From contig CP007060.1 in the NCBI GenBank assembly GCA_000230955.3, positions 1,922,001 to 1,986,000 on the forward strand: 64,000 nt of DNA, read 5' to 3'. The notes beneath the pieces were generated by a model. That model did not search any database, was not told the DNA's origin, and was given only the letters and a program-made list of their open reading frames with translations. Position 1 is the stretch's first letter. The number at the start of each line of letters is the position of its first letter. Shown here one piece after another: positions 42,737 to 51,429 of this stretch. A program made the translations under genes and the position numbers. Source of the stretch: Halobacterium sp. DL1 (lineage in GTDB: Archaea; Halobacteriota; Halobacteria; Halobacteriales; Halobacteriaceae).

Positions 42737-43021
42737 TCACTCGAACACTGGGCTGTCGTCTTCCAGCGACTCGACGTCCGAGACGACCTCGCGGACGTCT
42801 TCCGGGAACAGCGCGACCTGCACCTCGTTGCCCGACTCGTCCTCGAAGACGAGTTTTACGCGCTTGTCGCCGAACTCGCGGGCCCGGGCGTCGTCGACGT
42901 CAAACAGTTTCACGTCCGCGCGTTTGTTCGACGGCCCGACGTTCTTGATGGCGCCGTCTTTCAGTTCGATCATGAACTCGGAGAGGTTGACGTTGAGCAC
43001 GCCCGCCGGTTCGAGGCCCAC
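42737..43021 (-). CDS. Conserved haloarchaeal small protein
   Basis: A 94-residue acidic protein with beta-strand character: LNVNLSEFMIELKDGAIKNVGPSNKRADVKLFDVDD (as a region, residues 9-44), then RVKLVFEDESGNEVQVALFPEDVREV. It reads like a small two-domain beta fold. It begins 3 bp after the Yip1 gene stop on the same strand, so the two are likely co-transcribed. I do not recognise the family. Confidence 0.7.
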   Translation of the reverse strand: MGLEPAGVLNVNLSEFMIELKDGAIKNVGPSNKRADVKLFDVDDARAREFGDKRVKLVFEDESGNEVQVALFPEDVREVVSDVESLEDDSPVFE

Positions 43022-43024
43022 CGA

Positions 43025-43633
43025 CTAAAGTGCGAGTGCGGGAGCGGCGAGGCCCGCGAGTTCGGCGGCCGCGGCGAACCCGCCGAACCCGGAGCCGAAC
43101 GCGAGCGCGCCGGGGAGGACGGCGGCGATGAACGCCCGCGGCAGCGAGAGGTCGTGGACGACGCTCGTCCCGAGGACGAGCAGGCCGAACGCCCAGAGCG
43201 CGCAAACGACAGTGACGGCCGGGACGGAGACGCCGACGAACGCGCAGGGGGCGGCGGCGTACGCCAGCACCTGGACCGTCTCGCTCACCCCGCCGCGGTC
43301 GGACGCGAGCACGACGAGCGCCAGCGTCTCGAGCGCGGAGAGCGCGTGGATGGCCGCCGGCGCAACCAGCAGCACCGCCAGCGCGACGGTGAGCGCCGCC
43401 GCGAGCCACCGCGCCGTCGGGAACTGGAGCGCCGCGCCGGGATTGACCGCCATCCGGGTCGCCTCCTCGACGAGCACGACGGCCATCCCGAAGACGAGCC
43501 CGGGGGCCTGGTCGCCCGGCGAAACGGCCTCCTCGAAGAACGTCCGCGGGTTCACGAGCACCTGCGTGAACGACTTGGCGAGCCCCACCAGCCCGCGCTC
43601 GCGGCCGCCCTCGGGTTCGACCCAGGTGGTCAT
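43025..43633 (-). CDS. Yip1-family membrane protein
   Basis: A 202-residue membrane protein with the Yip1 layout: a cytoplasmic start including FTQVLVNPRTFFEEAVSPGDQAPGLVFG and five helices after it, with TVQVLAYAAAPCAFVGV near 121-137, the typical Y-A-x-P pattern of the family. Role in archaea unknown, often membrane or lipid related. It begins just 1 bp after the thymidine kinase gene and precedes the 94-residue gene. Confidence 0.82.
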   Translation of the reverse strand: MTTWVEPEGGRERGLVGLAKSFTQVLVNPRTFFEEAVSPGDQAPGLVFGMAVVLVEEATRMAVNPGAALQFPTARWLAAALTVALAVLLVAPAAIHALSALETLALVVLASDRGGVSETVQVLAYAAAPCAFVGVSVPAVTVVCALWAFGLLVLGTSVVHDLSLPRAFIAAVLPGALAFGSGFGGFAAAAELAGLAAPALAL

Positions 43634-43634
43634 C

Positions 43635-44222
43635 TCAGGCGCGTTCGACGACGTGACAGTTCCGGCAGCGCGCCTCGTAGGACTCCTCGGCGCCCACCAT
43701 GATGGTCGGGTCGTCGTAGTGGGCGGGGTCGCCCTCGATGAGCCGCTGGTTCCTGGTCGCGGGCTCCCCGCACTGCGTGCAGATTGCCCGGAACTTCTCG
43801 ACGTACTCCGCGACGGCCATCAGCTGCGGGATGGGGTCGAAGGGCTCCCCGCGGAACGTCTGGTCGGTGCCCGAGACGACGACGCGCCGGCCGTCCGCCG
43901 CGAGTTCCTGGCAGACCGCGACGAGGTCGCCGGGAAAGAAGTTCGCCTCGTCGATGGCGACGACCTGCTCGCCGTTCAGGTCGTCTGGAATCGCCTCGAC
44001 GCCGTCGGCGGTCGTCTCCACGACCGTCGCCTCCCACGTCCGCCCGGCGTGGGAGCCGAGGGTGGCTTCGCCGTAGCGGTCGTCGATGGCGGGCGTGAAC
44101 GCCGCGACCTCCTGGCCCGCGATCTCCGCGCGCCGCAACCGTCGCAGTAGCTCCTCCGTCTTCCCGGAGAACATCGACCCCGTGATGACCTCGACCCACC
44201 CGGAGTTCGTGATGGCGTGCAT
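43635..44222 (-). CDS. tdk: Thymidine kinase (type II)
   Basis: A 195-residue enzyme phosphorylating thymidine for dTMP salvage. P-loop TGSMFSGKTEELLRRL near residues 15-30, Walker B-like VVAIDEANFFPGD near 88-100, and a C-terminal zinc site with ICTQCGEP and RCRNCHVV. Length and motifs match the human TK1/bacterial Tdk group. First gene of a set with Yip1 and the 94-residue protein. Confidence 0.95.
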   Translation of the reverse strand: MHAITNSGWVEVITGSMFSGKTEELLRRLRRAEIAGQEVAAFTPAIDDRYGEATLGSHAGRTWEATVVETTADGVEAIPDDLNGEQVVAIDEANFFPGDLVAVCQELAADGRRVVVSGTDQTFRGEPFDPIPQLMAVAEYVEKFRAICTQCGEPATRNQRLIEGDPAHYDDPTIMVGAEESYEARCRNCHVVERA

Positions 44223-44262
44223 GCCCGAAGCCGGTGCGGGCCGACGGCAAAACGCTTGCTCT

Positions 44263-44838
44263 TCAGTCGCCGCCGACGTTCTGCTCGCTCTCGAAGGAGT
44301 GGGGTTCGGGCTCGATGTTGGCGTACTGCACGACCCGGTCGCCGAGCTGTGCCACGCGGTCTTCGAGTTTCTCGTCGGTGAACTCGCCGTCCGAGACGCG
44401 GGAGGAGGCGTTGGGCACCGCGGCCTGGTAGGGGAGCACCCAGGCGTCGAGCGCGCGCATCACCGAGCGCAGGTGGTCGAGCGCGGAGATGGGGAAACTC
44501 CCGCCGGCCACGCAGAGCAGGCCGACAGTCTTCCCCTCGAACTCGTCGAAGCCGCAGTAGTCGAGGGCGGTCTTCAGCGGCGAGGAGTAGCTGCCGTGGT
44601 ACATCGGCGTGGCGAGCACGACGGCGTCGGCCTCCAGCACCCGCCGTTTGAGTTCGGGAGCGTCTCCCGCGTCCCGCTGGTCGGGGTCGAACAGTGGGAG
44701 GTCGAGTTCCCGGAGGTCGACCAGGTCCGTCTCGGCGCCGCGGTCGGCGGCGGCGTCGAGCGCCCGCTGGAGGGCGATCCTGGAGACGCTGGCGTCGCGG
44801 AGACTGCCACAGATGCCGACGACGGAGGTGTCTGCCAT
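44263..44838 (-). CDS. NADPH-dependent FMN reductase-like flavoprotein
   Basis: A 191-residue flavodoxin-fold protein. The FMN phosphate loop is GICGSLRDASVSRIAL near residues 8-23, and the second flavin segment ATPMYHGSYSSPLKTALDYCG lies near 77-97. These NADPH:FMN or azo/quinone reductases use bound FMN. A GGSFP loop (near 113-117) completes the site. The ATG at 44838 is chosen as the fold begins there. Divergent from the UspA gene with a 70-bp spacer. Confidence 0.88.
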   Translation of the reverse strand: MADTSVVGICGSLRDASVSRIALQRALDAAADRGAETDLVDLRELDLPLFDPDQRDAGDAPELKRRVLEADAVVLATPMYHGSYSSPLKTALDYCGFDEFEGKTVGLLCVAGGSFPISALDHLRSVMRALDAWVLPYQAAVPNASSRVSDGEFTDEKLEDRVAQLGDRVVQYANIEPEPHSFESEQNVGGD

Positions 44839-44908
44839 ACTCGGGGAATCAGTTGCCGCCATCAAAAGGCTACCCGTATTTATTGCCCGGGCAGTCGAAC
44901 TCCGGGGC

Positions 44909-45343
44909 GTGTACGACGCGATTCTACTCCCCACGGACGGCAGCGACGCGGCGACGGCGGCGGTGGCCAACGCCATCGACCTCGCAACGCAGTACGACGC
45001 TACGCTCCACGTCCTCTACGTGGCGGACACGACGGAGTACAGCACCGTGACCTTCGAGGACGACGTGGTCGACCCCCTCGAACAGGAGGGCAAGCGCATC
45101 GTCGACGACATCGTCGCGCAGGCGGAAGCCCGGGACGTCGAGGCACTCGGTGTCGTGATGCAGGGCGGCGTCTACGAGACGCTCCTGCAGTACGCCGACG
45201 AGCAGGCGATCGACGTCATCGTGATGGGGACCCACGGCCGCCGCGGCCTCGGACGGGCGCTCCTCGGCAGCGTCACCGAGCGCGTGGTCAGAACCGCCGA
45301 CGTCCCGGTGATGACGGTGCGCGAACAGACCGACGAGGAGTGA
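44909..45343 (+). CDS. Universal stress protein (UspA family)
   Basis: A 144-residue Usp domain. It begins with AILLPTDGSDAATAAVANAI and ends with VIVMGTHGRRGLGRALLGSVTERVVRTADVPVMTV, which carries the ATP-binding G-x2-G-x9-G-S/T pattern. A GTG start at 44909 opens the domain directly. UspA proteins are abundant in haloarchaea and respond to various stresses; the specific role is open. Confidence 0.93.
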   Translation: MYDAILLPTDGSDAATAAVANAIDLATQYDATLHVLYVADTTEYSTVTFEDDVVDPLEQEGKRIVDDIVAQAEARDVEALGVVMQGGVYETLLQYADEQAIDVIVMGTHGRRGLGRALLGSVTERVVRTADVPVMTVREQTDEE

Positions 45344-45357
45344 CTGCAGGATTCAGG

Positions 45358-45557
45358 TTATGCGCTCCCACCGTCCCGCCGGAACTTGTCGGCGTCGTCG
45401 GTCACGTACGCCTCGATTCCGCGGGGCGGCCGCCCGAGCAGGAGTTCGACGTCCCCGTGACGCGGTCGGCGAGGCCGAGGCGCGCCGTCGTGTAGATGCC
45501 GTTCATCAACAACACGTAGCCGAGCGGGTGGCCCCGGGAGCGCATCCAGTCGACCGT
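45358..45557 (-). pseudogene. C-terminal remnant of an NmrA-type NAD(P)H-binding protein, frameshifted
   Basis: On the minus strand the fragments TVDWMRSRGHPLGYVLLMNG and GIYTTARLGLADRVTG continue, after a missing base near the C-run at 45453-45456, into DVELLLGRPPRGIEAYVTDD. The joint reads VTGDVELLLGRPPRG, the ending expected of NmrA/NAD(P)H-binding proteins (E-L-L-G-R-P-P-R). The N-terminal two thirds is absent, so this is a decayed gene end. Confidence 0.65.
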
Positions 45558-45558
45558 C

Positions 45559-45690
45559 CTGGAGTTGCTAGAGCGGGCGGCCTACGACGAGGTGCCGCCC
45601 CGCGTGGAGTACACGCTGACGCCGAAGGCCGAGTCGCTGTTCCCGGTGTTCGGCCACCTCCACCACTGGGCCATCGAGCACGAACTGTAG
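45559..45690 (+). pseudogene. C-terminal remnant of an HxlR-type HTH regulator
   Basis: The plus-strand frame ending at the TAG 45688-45690 reads LERAAYDEVPPRVEYTLTPK and then AESLFPVFGHLHHWAIEHEL. VPPRVEYTLT is the wing of HxlR regulators. The HTH itself is missing. HxlR genes are often divergent neighbours of NmrA-type reductases, so both remnants probably come from one ancestral pair, fused after an internal deletion near 45550. Confidence 0.65.
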
Positions 45691-45712
45691 CGGCGGACGG
45701 TAGACGTCCCGT

Positions 45713-46720
45713 TCAGATGCCCTGGACGGTCTCGATGACCCCCACCGATTCGAGGGTCATCCAGAGGAGGAACAGCACGTAGACCCCGAGCAGCGCGTAG
45801 GCTTCCAGGTCGGTGAGTTCGAGGCGGGTGCGGGTGAACACGATGAACAGCAGCGTCGCCAGCGCGAGGAACCCGAACGTGGGGATGGCCGCGAGGAAGT
45901 TGATGGTCGCGGTCCCCGCGAGCAGGACGCCGAGGGGGATGGCGACCAGGAGGTTGAACGTGTTGCTCCCGAGGACGTTCGTGAGGCTGGTGACGCTGTC
46001 GCCCTCCCGGGCGGCGCGGACACTGACCAGCGCGTCGGGGAGACTCGTTGCGGCCGCGAGTACGGTCAGCCCCCAGAGAAAACTCGGCGTGTCGAAGATG
46101 CGGCCGAAGTCCAGCGCGGACCGCACGAGGCCCTCGACACCGACCGCGATGACCGCGAGTGCGACCGCCAGCACCGCCCACTCGCGGGCCGGGCGGACGT
46201 CGACGACCTCCGGGGCGTCGTACTCGCTGGCGTCCTGCTGGTGGAGGAAGACGTAGATGCCGTAGGTCGCCAGCGGGAGGACGACCAGCGTCGGCGTCAG
46301 GACGGCGGCCTCGTTCGTCCCCCCGGGAACGTACGTCGCGCCGAGCGCGAACACGATGAACAGCACGAGGATGCTGATGACGTAGAACTGGGCGTCCTTG
46401 TGGACGATGTCCCGGGTGGACTCGAGTTCCTCGCTGTAGAGCGCCGACAGCGCGGGGATGACGAGCAGGTTGAAGATGGCGCTCCCCACGATGGCGCCGA
46501 CGCCGAGCGAGAACTCGCCGTGGACGACCGTGCTGATGACGACGGAACTGATCTCGGGGAAACTCGACCCGACCGCGACCACGATGGCGCCGTGGGCGGC
46601 GACCGGCAGCCCGTAGTGTCTGCTGAGGCGCTGGGCTGCCTGCTCGAAGTAGCCGCTCCCCACCCAGACCACGGCCGTCGCGACCACCGCGAGCGCGAGC
46701 GGAACGAGCAGCTCGCTCAT
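45713..46720 (-). CDS. CaCA-family sodium/calcium (cation/proton) exchanger
   Basis: A 335-residue antiporter with ten helices in two inverted halves. The alpha-1 repeat VAVGSSFPEISSVVIS (near 44-59) is followed by GAIVGSAIFNLLVIPAL, and the alpha-2 repeat has ATSLPDALVSVRAAREGDS (near 225) and NVLGSNTFNLLVAIPLG. These G-S-x-x-P-E/D segments bind the cations. The ATG at 46720 is favoured over one 24 nt upstream because the first helix starts there. Confidence 0.9.
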   Translation of the reverse strand: MSELLVPLALAVVATAVVWVGSGYFEQAAQRLSRHYGLPVAAHGAIVVAVGSSFPEISSVVISTVVHGEFSLGVGAIVGSAIFNLLVIPALSALYSEELESTRDIVHKDAQFYVISILVLFIVFALGATYVPGGTNEAAVLTPTLVVLPLATYGIYVFLHQQDASEYDAPEVVDVRPAREWAVLAVALAVIAVGVEGLVRSALDFGRIFDTPSFLWGLTVLAAATSLPDALVSVRAAREGDSVTSLTNVLGSNTFNLLVAIPLGVLLAGTATINFLAAIPTFGFLALATLLFIVFTRTRLELTDLEAYALLGVYVLFLLWMTLESVGVIETVQGI

Positions 46721-46757
46721 GGAGTGGGGGTTCTCGGAGGACACTGATAGGCGTGGC

Positions 46758-47681
46758 TCATCGGCGGAGCCGCGCGACGGGTTCCCCGTCGCGCTCGTTC
46801 ACCTCGACCAGTCCGTCCGCTTCGAGGTCCGCGAGCAGGTCCCGGAGCCACACCTGGCCGCCGTCGCCCTCTGGCGTGTAGTCGACGCGCACCCGGGGAC
46901 CGAGTTCGTCGAGCACGAGGTCGCCGTGTTCGCGGAGCGCGCCGACGACGCGGCCCCGCTTCTGGCGCCGACTCCCCTCGAACGTGGACTGCTGGGGGAC
47001 GTCGGGCGCGGAGAAGTCGCCCGAGGCGTACGCCCCGCACCACTCGCGCCACGGGCAGTCAGCCGCGTCGCACTTCGGCGTCTTCCCGCAGGCCACCCCA
47101 CCCAGTTCCATGACGGCGTTGTTCCAGACGCGGGACTCCCCCTCGGGCATGAGTTCGTTCGCGGCTTCCTCGAACGCCGAGTCGTCGTCGGGCACGTCGA
47201 AGGCGCGGTAGAGCACGCGCTTGACGTTCGTGTCCACGACGGCGTCCCCGTTGTCGAACGCGAACGACGCGACGGCGTTGGCGGTGTAGGGCCCGACGCC
47301 CATGAGTTCCGAGAGTTCGCCGGGCGTCTCTGGGAACTCGCCGGCGTAGTCGGTCTCGACCTGCTGGGCTGCCTCGTGTAGGTACTTCGCGCGGTTGTTG
47401 TACCCGAGGCTGTTCGCGGACCAGAACCCCACGACGTCGGCGCGGTCGGCGGCCGCCAGGTCGGCGGTCGTCGGCCACCGCTCGAGGAACGCCGCCCACG
47501 CCTCCTCGACGCGGGAGAGCTGGGTCTGCTGGCTCATCACCTCGGAGACGAGGATCTCGTAGGGGTCGGTCGTCTCCCGCCACGGGAACGCGCGGTGGTC
47601 GGCCTCGTACCACGAGACGAGCGCGTCGCGCACGGCGTCGACGTCCCCCGGGAGCGCCCACGCTCCCTCGCCGTCAGTCAT
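46758..47681 (-). CDS. mutY: A/G-specific adenine DNA glycosylase MutY
   Basis: A 307-residue repair enzyme removing adenine opposite 8-oxoguanine. Features: catalytic-site segment SEVMSQQTQ with Glu47, helix-hairpin-helix LMGVGPYTANAVASF (127-141), the catalytic Asp150 in VVDTNVKRV, and a [4Fe-4S] cluster set of cysteines at 198, 204, 209 and 215. The Cys spacing C-x5-C-x4-C-x5-C differs slightly from the usual C-x6-C-x2-C-x5-C. The C-terminal 8-oxoG recognition part is short. Confidence 0.92.
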   Translation of the reverse strand: MTDGEGAWALPGDVDAVRDALVSWYEADHRAFPWRETTDPYEILVSEVMSQQTQLSRVEEAWAAFLERWPTTADLAAADRADVVGFWSANSLGYNNRAKYLHEAAQQVETDYAGEFPETPGELSELMGVGPYTANAVASFAFDNGDAVVDTNVKRVLYRAFDVPDDDSAFEEAANELMPEGESRVWNNAVMELGGVACGKTPKCDAADCPWREWCGAYASGDFSAPDVPQQSTFEGSRRQKRGRVVGALREHGDLVLDELGPRVRVDYTPEGDGGQVWLRDLLADLEADGLVEVNERDGEPVARLRR

Positions 47682-47790
47682 GCCCACGGCTTCGAGGCTG
47701 TGGCGCTTAGGGGTGGTGGTTCGGGCCGGCGTCGCGCGCCGATAGAACAGCCACGGTAGTTAAGCCTCAGCCGACAGAACGTCGACACGT

Positions 47791-48537
47791 ATGCAGCGAC
47801 GAACACTCGCCACACTGTGCGTCGCCGCCCTCCTCGTCACCGCCGGCTGCGCCGGACTCACGGGGAACGGCGGTGGCGCGAGTGACGCCGAACAGGTCAA
47901 AGACGACGCTGTGGCCGCGATGCAGGACGTCGACACCTACCGCATGGAGATGGAGATGAACATCACCGCGAACGACCGGACACTCTCGATGTCCCAGGAC
48001 GGGGTGTTCGACCACGAAGCGAAGCAGGCACGCCTGAACATGACCGCCTACGGCACCGAGGCGGTGGTGTACATGGACGGCGACATGATGTACGTGAATG
48101 CGGGCAGCCGCTGGCAGACCCGGGACCTCTCCGGGCAGGACCCCTGGGAGTCCGGTAACGGCATCACCCAGCAGCAGAACGTCCTCGAGTCCGGCGACGT
48201 CTCGGTCGAGGGCACAGAGACCGTCGACGGCGTCGAGACGACCGTACTCGCCGTCGACCCCGACCTGAGCGAACTGAAGGCGCTGATCGCCCAGCAGCAA
48301 GCCCAGAGCCTCGAGGGCGTCACCATCGACGACGCCACCTACCGACTCTACGTCGCGACGGACAGCAACCTCCCGCGGAAGATGGAGATGGCGATGGAGA
48401 TGTCCGTCGACGACCAGTCCACCGAAGTGGAGATGACCACGCGGTTCTCGGACTACGGTGAGCCCGTCAACGTCACTATCCCCGAAGAAGCGACCGCCGG
48501 CTCGGTGGACTTCGCGGCCGCGGGCGTCGCGGCGTGA
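47791..48537 (+). CDS. Lipoprotein with LolA/LppX-like fold
   Basis: A 248-residue exported protein: signal peptide MQRRTLATLCVAALLVTAG with lipobox AGC giving lipidated Cys near 20. After a glycine-rich linker the beta-rich body has YRMEMEMNITAND and DGVFDHEAKQARLNMTAYG, then VDGVETTVLAVDPDLSEL and RLYVATDSNLPRKMEMAME. The repeating pattern is that of LolA/LppX/DUF6612-type half-barrels which hold lipids. Methionine-rich strands are unusual. Monocistronic. Confidence 0.78.
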   Translation: MQRRTLATLCVAALLVTAGCAGLTGNGGGASDAEQVKDDAVAAMQDVDTYRMEMEMNITANDRTLSMSQDGVFDHEAKQARLNMTAYGTEAVVYMDGDMMYVNAGSRWQTRDLSGQDPWESGNGITQQQNVLESGDVSVEGTETVDGVETTVLAVDPDLSELKALIAQQQAQSLEGVTIDDATYRLYVATDSNLPRKMEMAMEMSVDDQSTEVEMTTRFSDYGEPVNVTIPEEATAGSVDFAAAGVAA

Positions 48538-48580
48538 GGACACGGGAAGGCCTATCCCCTCGCCGTGAGTCGCATCGAAC

Positions 48581-48895
48581 ATGAGCCTGGACGACCTCGA
48601 AACCGACGTCGAACTGTCCGTCGACGACCTCGACGACTACGAGTTCCTCGACCGCGAGAGCCGACAAGAGCTGGCGATGCTGACCGCCGCGCTGGATACG
48701 GACACGGACGAACTGCTCCGGCGCGCGGTCCACCAGCTGTTCCAGTCGACGGCCGAATCCGGCCGCCTCGACTTCCACCTGCGCTCGACGTACGACGTCA
48801 CCTACGACGAGTACCTCTCCGGGATGACGTACGGCGAGATGACGGGTGCCGGCCAGTTCGCGGGCGGCGACGACGACCGACGCTACCAGTTCTGA
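48581..48895 (+). CDS. Small acidic protein of unknown function
   Basis: A 104-residue, highly acidic protein. A helical start (LDDLETDVELSVDDLDDYEF) is followed by ELLRRAVHQLFQSTAESGRLDFHLRSTYDVTYDEYLSGMTYGEM as a region (54-98), which has regular Tyr/Asp spacing, and a glycine-rich tail. It is probably a small regulatory or DNA-associated protein; no family recognised. It has a promoter-like gap of 43 bp after the lipoprotein gene. Confidence 0.7.
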   Translation: MSLDDLETDVELSVDDLDDYEFLDRESRQELAMLTAALDTDTDELLRRAVHQLFQSTAESGRLDFHLRSTYDVTYDEYLSGMTYGEMTGAGQFAGGDDDRRYQF

Positions 48896-48939
48896 GTGCA
48901 CTGCGGGCGACGCCCGCACTCGTTGCGCCGAACGTCGGA

Positions 48940-50787
48940 TTACGCTTCTTCGACGCCCGTGAACTCGAAGCGGGCGCCGCCAGACTCGCCGTTCGCCAGC
49001 GACACCGTCCACCCGTGAGCCTCCGCGACGTCCGTGACGATGCTCAATCCGAAGCCGGTGCCGCTGGCGGCCGTCGAGTACCCGGCGTCGAAGACGTCCT
49101 CGTGCTCCCCAGCGGGGATGCCCGGACCGTCGTCTTCGACGTAGAATCCGTCGTCGAGCGTTCCGACGGTCACAGTGACGTCAGGCCCGGCGTGTTCCAC
49201 CGAATTCCGGAAGAGGTTCACGAGCAACTGCCGGAGCCGATCCGCGTCGGCCCGAATCGTCACGTCGGCGTCGACGACGAGCGATGCGTTCGCCGTCTCG
49301 ACGGTCTCCCACGCGTTTCGAACGGCGTCGTCCAGACCTGTCGGCGCGACTTCCTCGACGCCCTCCCCGGCGCGCGCCATCGACAGGAGGTCGTCGACGA
49401 GCGCCTCCATCCTGTCGATGGTGTCGCGGCACTGCTGGAAGTGCTCCGCGTCGCCCGTCTCCTCGGCGAGTTCGAGGTAGCCGTCGAGCACGTTCAGCGG
49501 GTTCCTGAGGTCGTGTGAGACGATGGACGCGAACTGGTCGAGTTTCTCGTTCTGGTCCTCGAGGCGCTTCCGGGTGTGCCGACGCGTCAGTTCGTAGCCC
49601 ACCCACTGACTCAGCAGTTCGACGAGCGTCACCTCCCACTCGGAGAACGCCGTCTCCCGTGGCTCCTCCCCGTAGAAGCAGAACGTCCCGTGCACATCGC
49701 CGTCGACGAACACCGGCGCGCCCAGGTAACAGGAGATTCCCCACTCCGCGTAGCCCGCTTTCTCCGTCAGTTCCGGCGCGTCCCGGGCAATGTCCGCCAT
49801 CACGAGCGTCTGCTCCTCGGCAGCGGTCCGCTCGCAGTTCGTCGCCGACAGCGGCGCGGTGTCCCCTGGCTCTGTATCTCCGGTCCCCCGAACCGCCTGG
49901 AACTCGTAGACTTCCCCGTCGATTCGGGAGAGCGCGCCCGAGGACGCCCCGAGCGCCTCGATACCGAGGTCGAGGAGCGCGTTCACCTGCTCCTCGAAGG
50001 ACCGCTCGGTGTCTGAGGTGATGTCGTGGACCTCCCGGAGGGTCTCTTCTCGCTCCCGGAGCGCGTCCTCCTGTTCGTGGCGCTCGGTGACGTCCCGGAA
50101 GTAGACAGAGAGGCCGGTCGGCGACGGGTAGGCGCGGACCGCCAGCCACGCGTCGAGCGGGTCGTAGTACGCTTCGAAGGAGACCGGCTCCTGGCTCGCC
50201 AGCGCCTCGTGGTACTGCTCGTAGAACACGGTGTCGACGGCGTCCGGTATCGCCTCCCACAGCGTCAACCCCTCCAGGCTCCCGTCGGGCGGGTCGGCCA
50301 TCGCCGCGGTGAGCACTTCGCTGGCCTGGTCGTTGACGTACGTCAGCCGCCACTCCTCGTCCAGGGCGAAGAAGGCGTCTGTCATCCGGTCGAGTATCCC
50401 CTGCCGGTCGTCGGTCACATGCTTCTCTGCGGGCAGTTCGCGCGTCACGACGACGAATCGGTCGGCCTCGCCCGCGGCCACCGACGACACTCGTAACTCG
50501 ACGGCGACACCCTCCCCGCGTGCGGCCGCGAGCACCGCCTCGGGGAGTGTGTCGGTCCCGTCGTCCGCGGCGTCCCGGAGGCGGTCGACGGAGACGCCCT
50601 CCAGGAGTTCCGACAGCGTCGCCCCCGCGAACTCCTCGTCGCCGTAGCCCGTGGCATCGCTCGCGGCGGCGTTCCAGTACTGGACGACGCCCGCCGCGTC
50701 GAAGACGAACACCGGGTCGGATACCGCGTCGAGTGTAGCGGTAGCCGTAGCAGCGTCGAGCGTCGGGGAGAGAGAATCATCGGACAT
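48940..50787 (-). CDS. PAS-PAS-GAF sensor histidine kinase
   Basis: A 615-residue soluble kinase: PAS 1 (about 15-115), PAS 2 (about 128-235), coiled link, GAF (about 262-400), HisKA-like helix with phospho-accepting His425 in IVSHDLRNPLNVLDGY, and the HATPase_c domain with N-box NLFRNSVEHA (N528), G1 VEDDGPGIP (550-558) and G2 SGTGFGLSIV (575-584). No transmembrane helix, so it senses a cytoplasmic signal. No receiver is adjacent; the orphan receivers at 20.1-22.7 kb are possible partners only by inference. Confidence 0.93.
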   Translation of the reverse strand: MSDDSLSPTLDAATATATLDAVSDPVFVFDAAGVVQYWNAAASDATGYGDEEFAGATLSELLEGVSVDRLRDAADDGTDTLPEAVLAAARGEGVAVELRVSSVAAGEADRFVVVTRELPAEKHVTDDRQGILDRMTDAFFALDEEWRLTYVNDQASEVLTAAMADPPDGSLEGLTLWEAIPDAVDTVFYEQYHEALASQEPVSFEAYYDPLDAWLAVRAYPSPTGLSVYFRDVTERHEQEDALREREETLREVHDITSDTERSFEEQVNALLDLGIEALGASSGALSRIDGEVYEFQAVRGTGDTEPGDTAPLSATNCERTAAEEQTLVMADIARDAPELTEKAGYAEWGISCYLGAPVFVDGDVHGTFCFYGEEPRETAFSEWEVTLVELLSQWVGYELTRRHTRKRLEDQNEKLDQFASIVSHDLRNPLNVLDGYLELAEETGDAEHFQQCRDTIDRMEALVDDLLSMARAGEGVEEVAPTGLDDAVRNAWETVETANASLVVDADVTIRADADRLRQLLVNLFRNSVEHAGPDVTVTVGTLDDGFYVEDDGPGIPAGEHEDVFDAGYSTAASGTGFGLSIVTDVAEAHGWTVSLANGESGGARFEFTGVEEA

Positions 50788-50960
50788 CGTGTAGTCGGCT
50801 CTGTCGCGACAGAACCACCGTGGCCGTATAGGTGTGTGTTACCGTCGCGTGACATCCCCAAGCGGACCGGCGCTCGCGAAGGCCGGCTACCGCGCCATCA
50901 GTTCCGCCACGCGAAGCGGAAGCCGACCGGCTTAAATCCCGGCTGCCCCGAGAACGACGT

Positions 50961-51377
50961 ATGCGACAGCGAACCCGACGCGACGTGATGCGCGCGACCG
51001 GTGCCGCGGGACTGTCGGTGGCGGTCGCCGGCTGTCTCGGTCTCGGCAGCGGGAGCAGCGGAGACGTCGACGCCCTCGACGCACCCGACGGAACGGCGGT
51101 GGTGGAGGTCGGGCCGGACGGCTCGAACACCTTCACTCCGGACTCGCTGACCGTCTCGCCCGGGACGCCGGTGCGCTTCGTCTGGCTCTCCGGCGGCCAC
51201 AACGTCGCCGTAGCCAGCCAGCCGACCGACGCCGACTGGAGGGGCCACGACCCACTGGAGAGCCGGGGCTTCTCTCACGAACACACCTTCGGGGTGCCAG
51301 GCCGCTACGAGTACGTCTGCACGCCCCACCAGCAGTTCGGGATGCGCGGCGAGGTCGTCGTCGAGACCGAAGGATAG
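50961..51377 (+). CDS. Halocyanin-like blue copper protein
   Basis: A 138-residue type I copper protein. The N-terminus has a Tat-like RRDVMRAT motif then a hydrophobic run and lipobox AGC (Cys near 25), so it is membrane-anchored outside the cell. The plastocyanin core FTPDSLTVSPGTPVRFVWLSGGHNVAV contains the first His ligand (GGHN), and YEYVCTPHQQFGMRG supplies Cys, His and Met. Halocyanins carry single electrons for respiratory chains. 173 bp separate it from the divergent kinase. Confidence 0.92.
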   Translation: MRQRTRRDVMRATGAAGLSVAVAGCLGLGSGSSGDVDALDAPDGTAVVEVGPDGSNTFTPDSLTVSPGTPVRFVWLSGGHNVAVASQPTDADWRGHDPLESRGFSHEHTFGVPGRYEYVCTPHQQFGMRGEVVVETEG

Positions 51378-51429
51378 TGGAGCCACCGGGCGAGCGCGGG
51401 CCGGCGGACGCAGCGACAGGGGACGCGTT

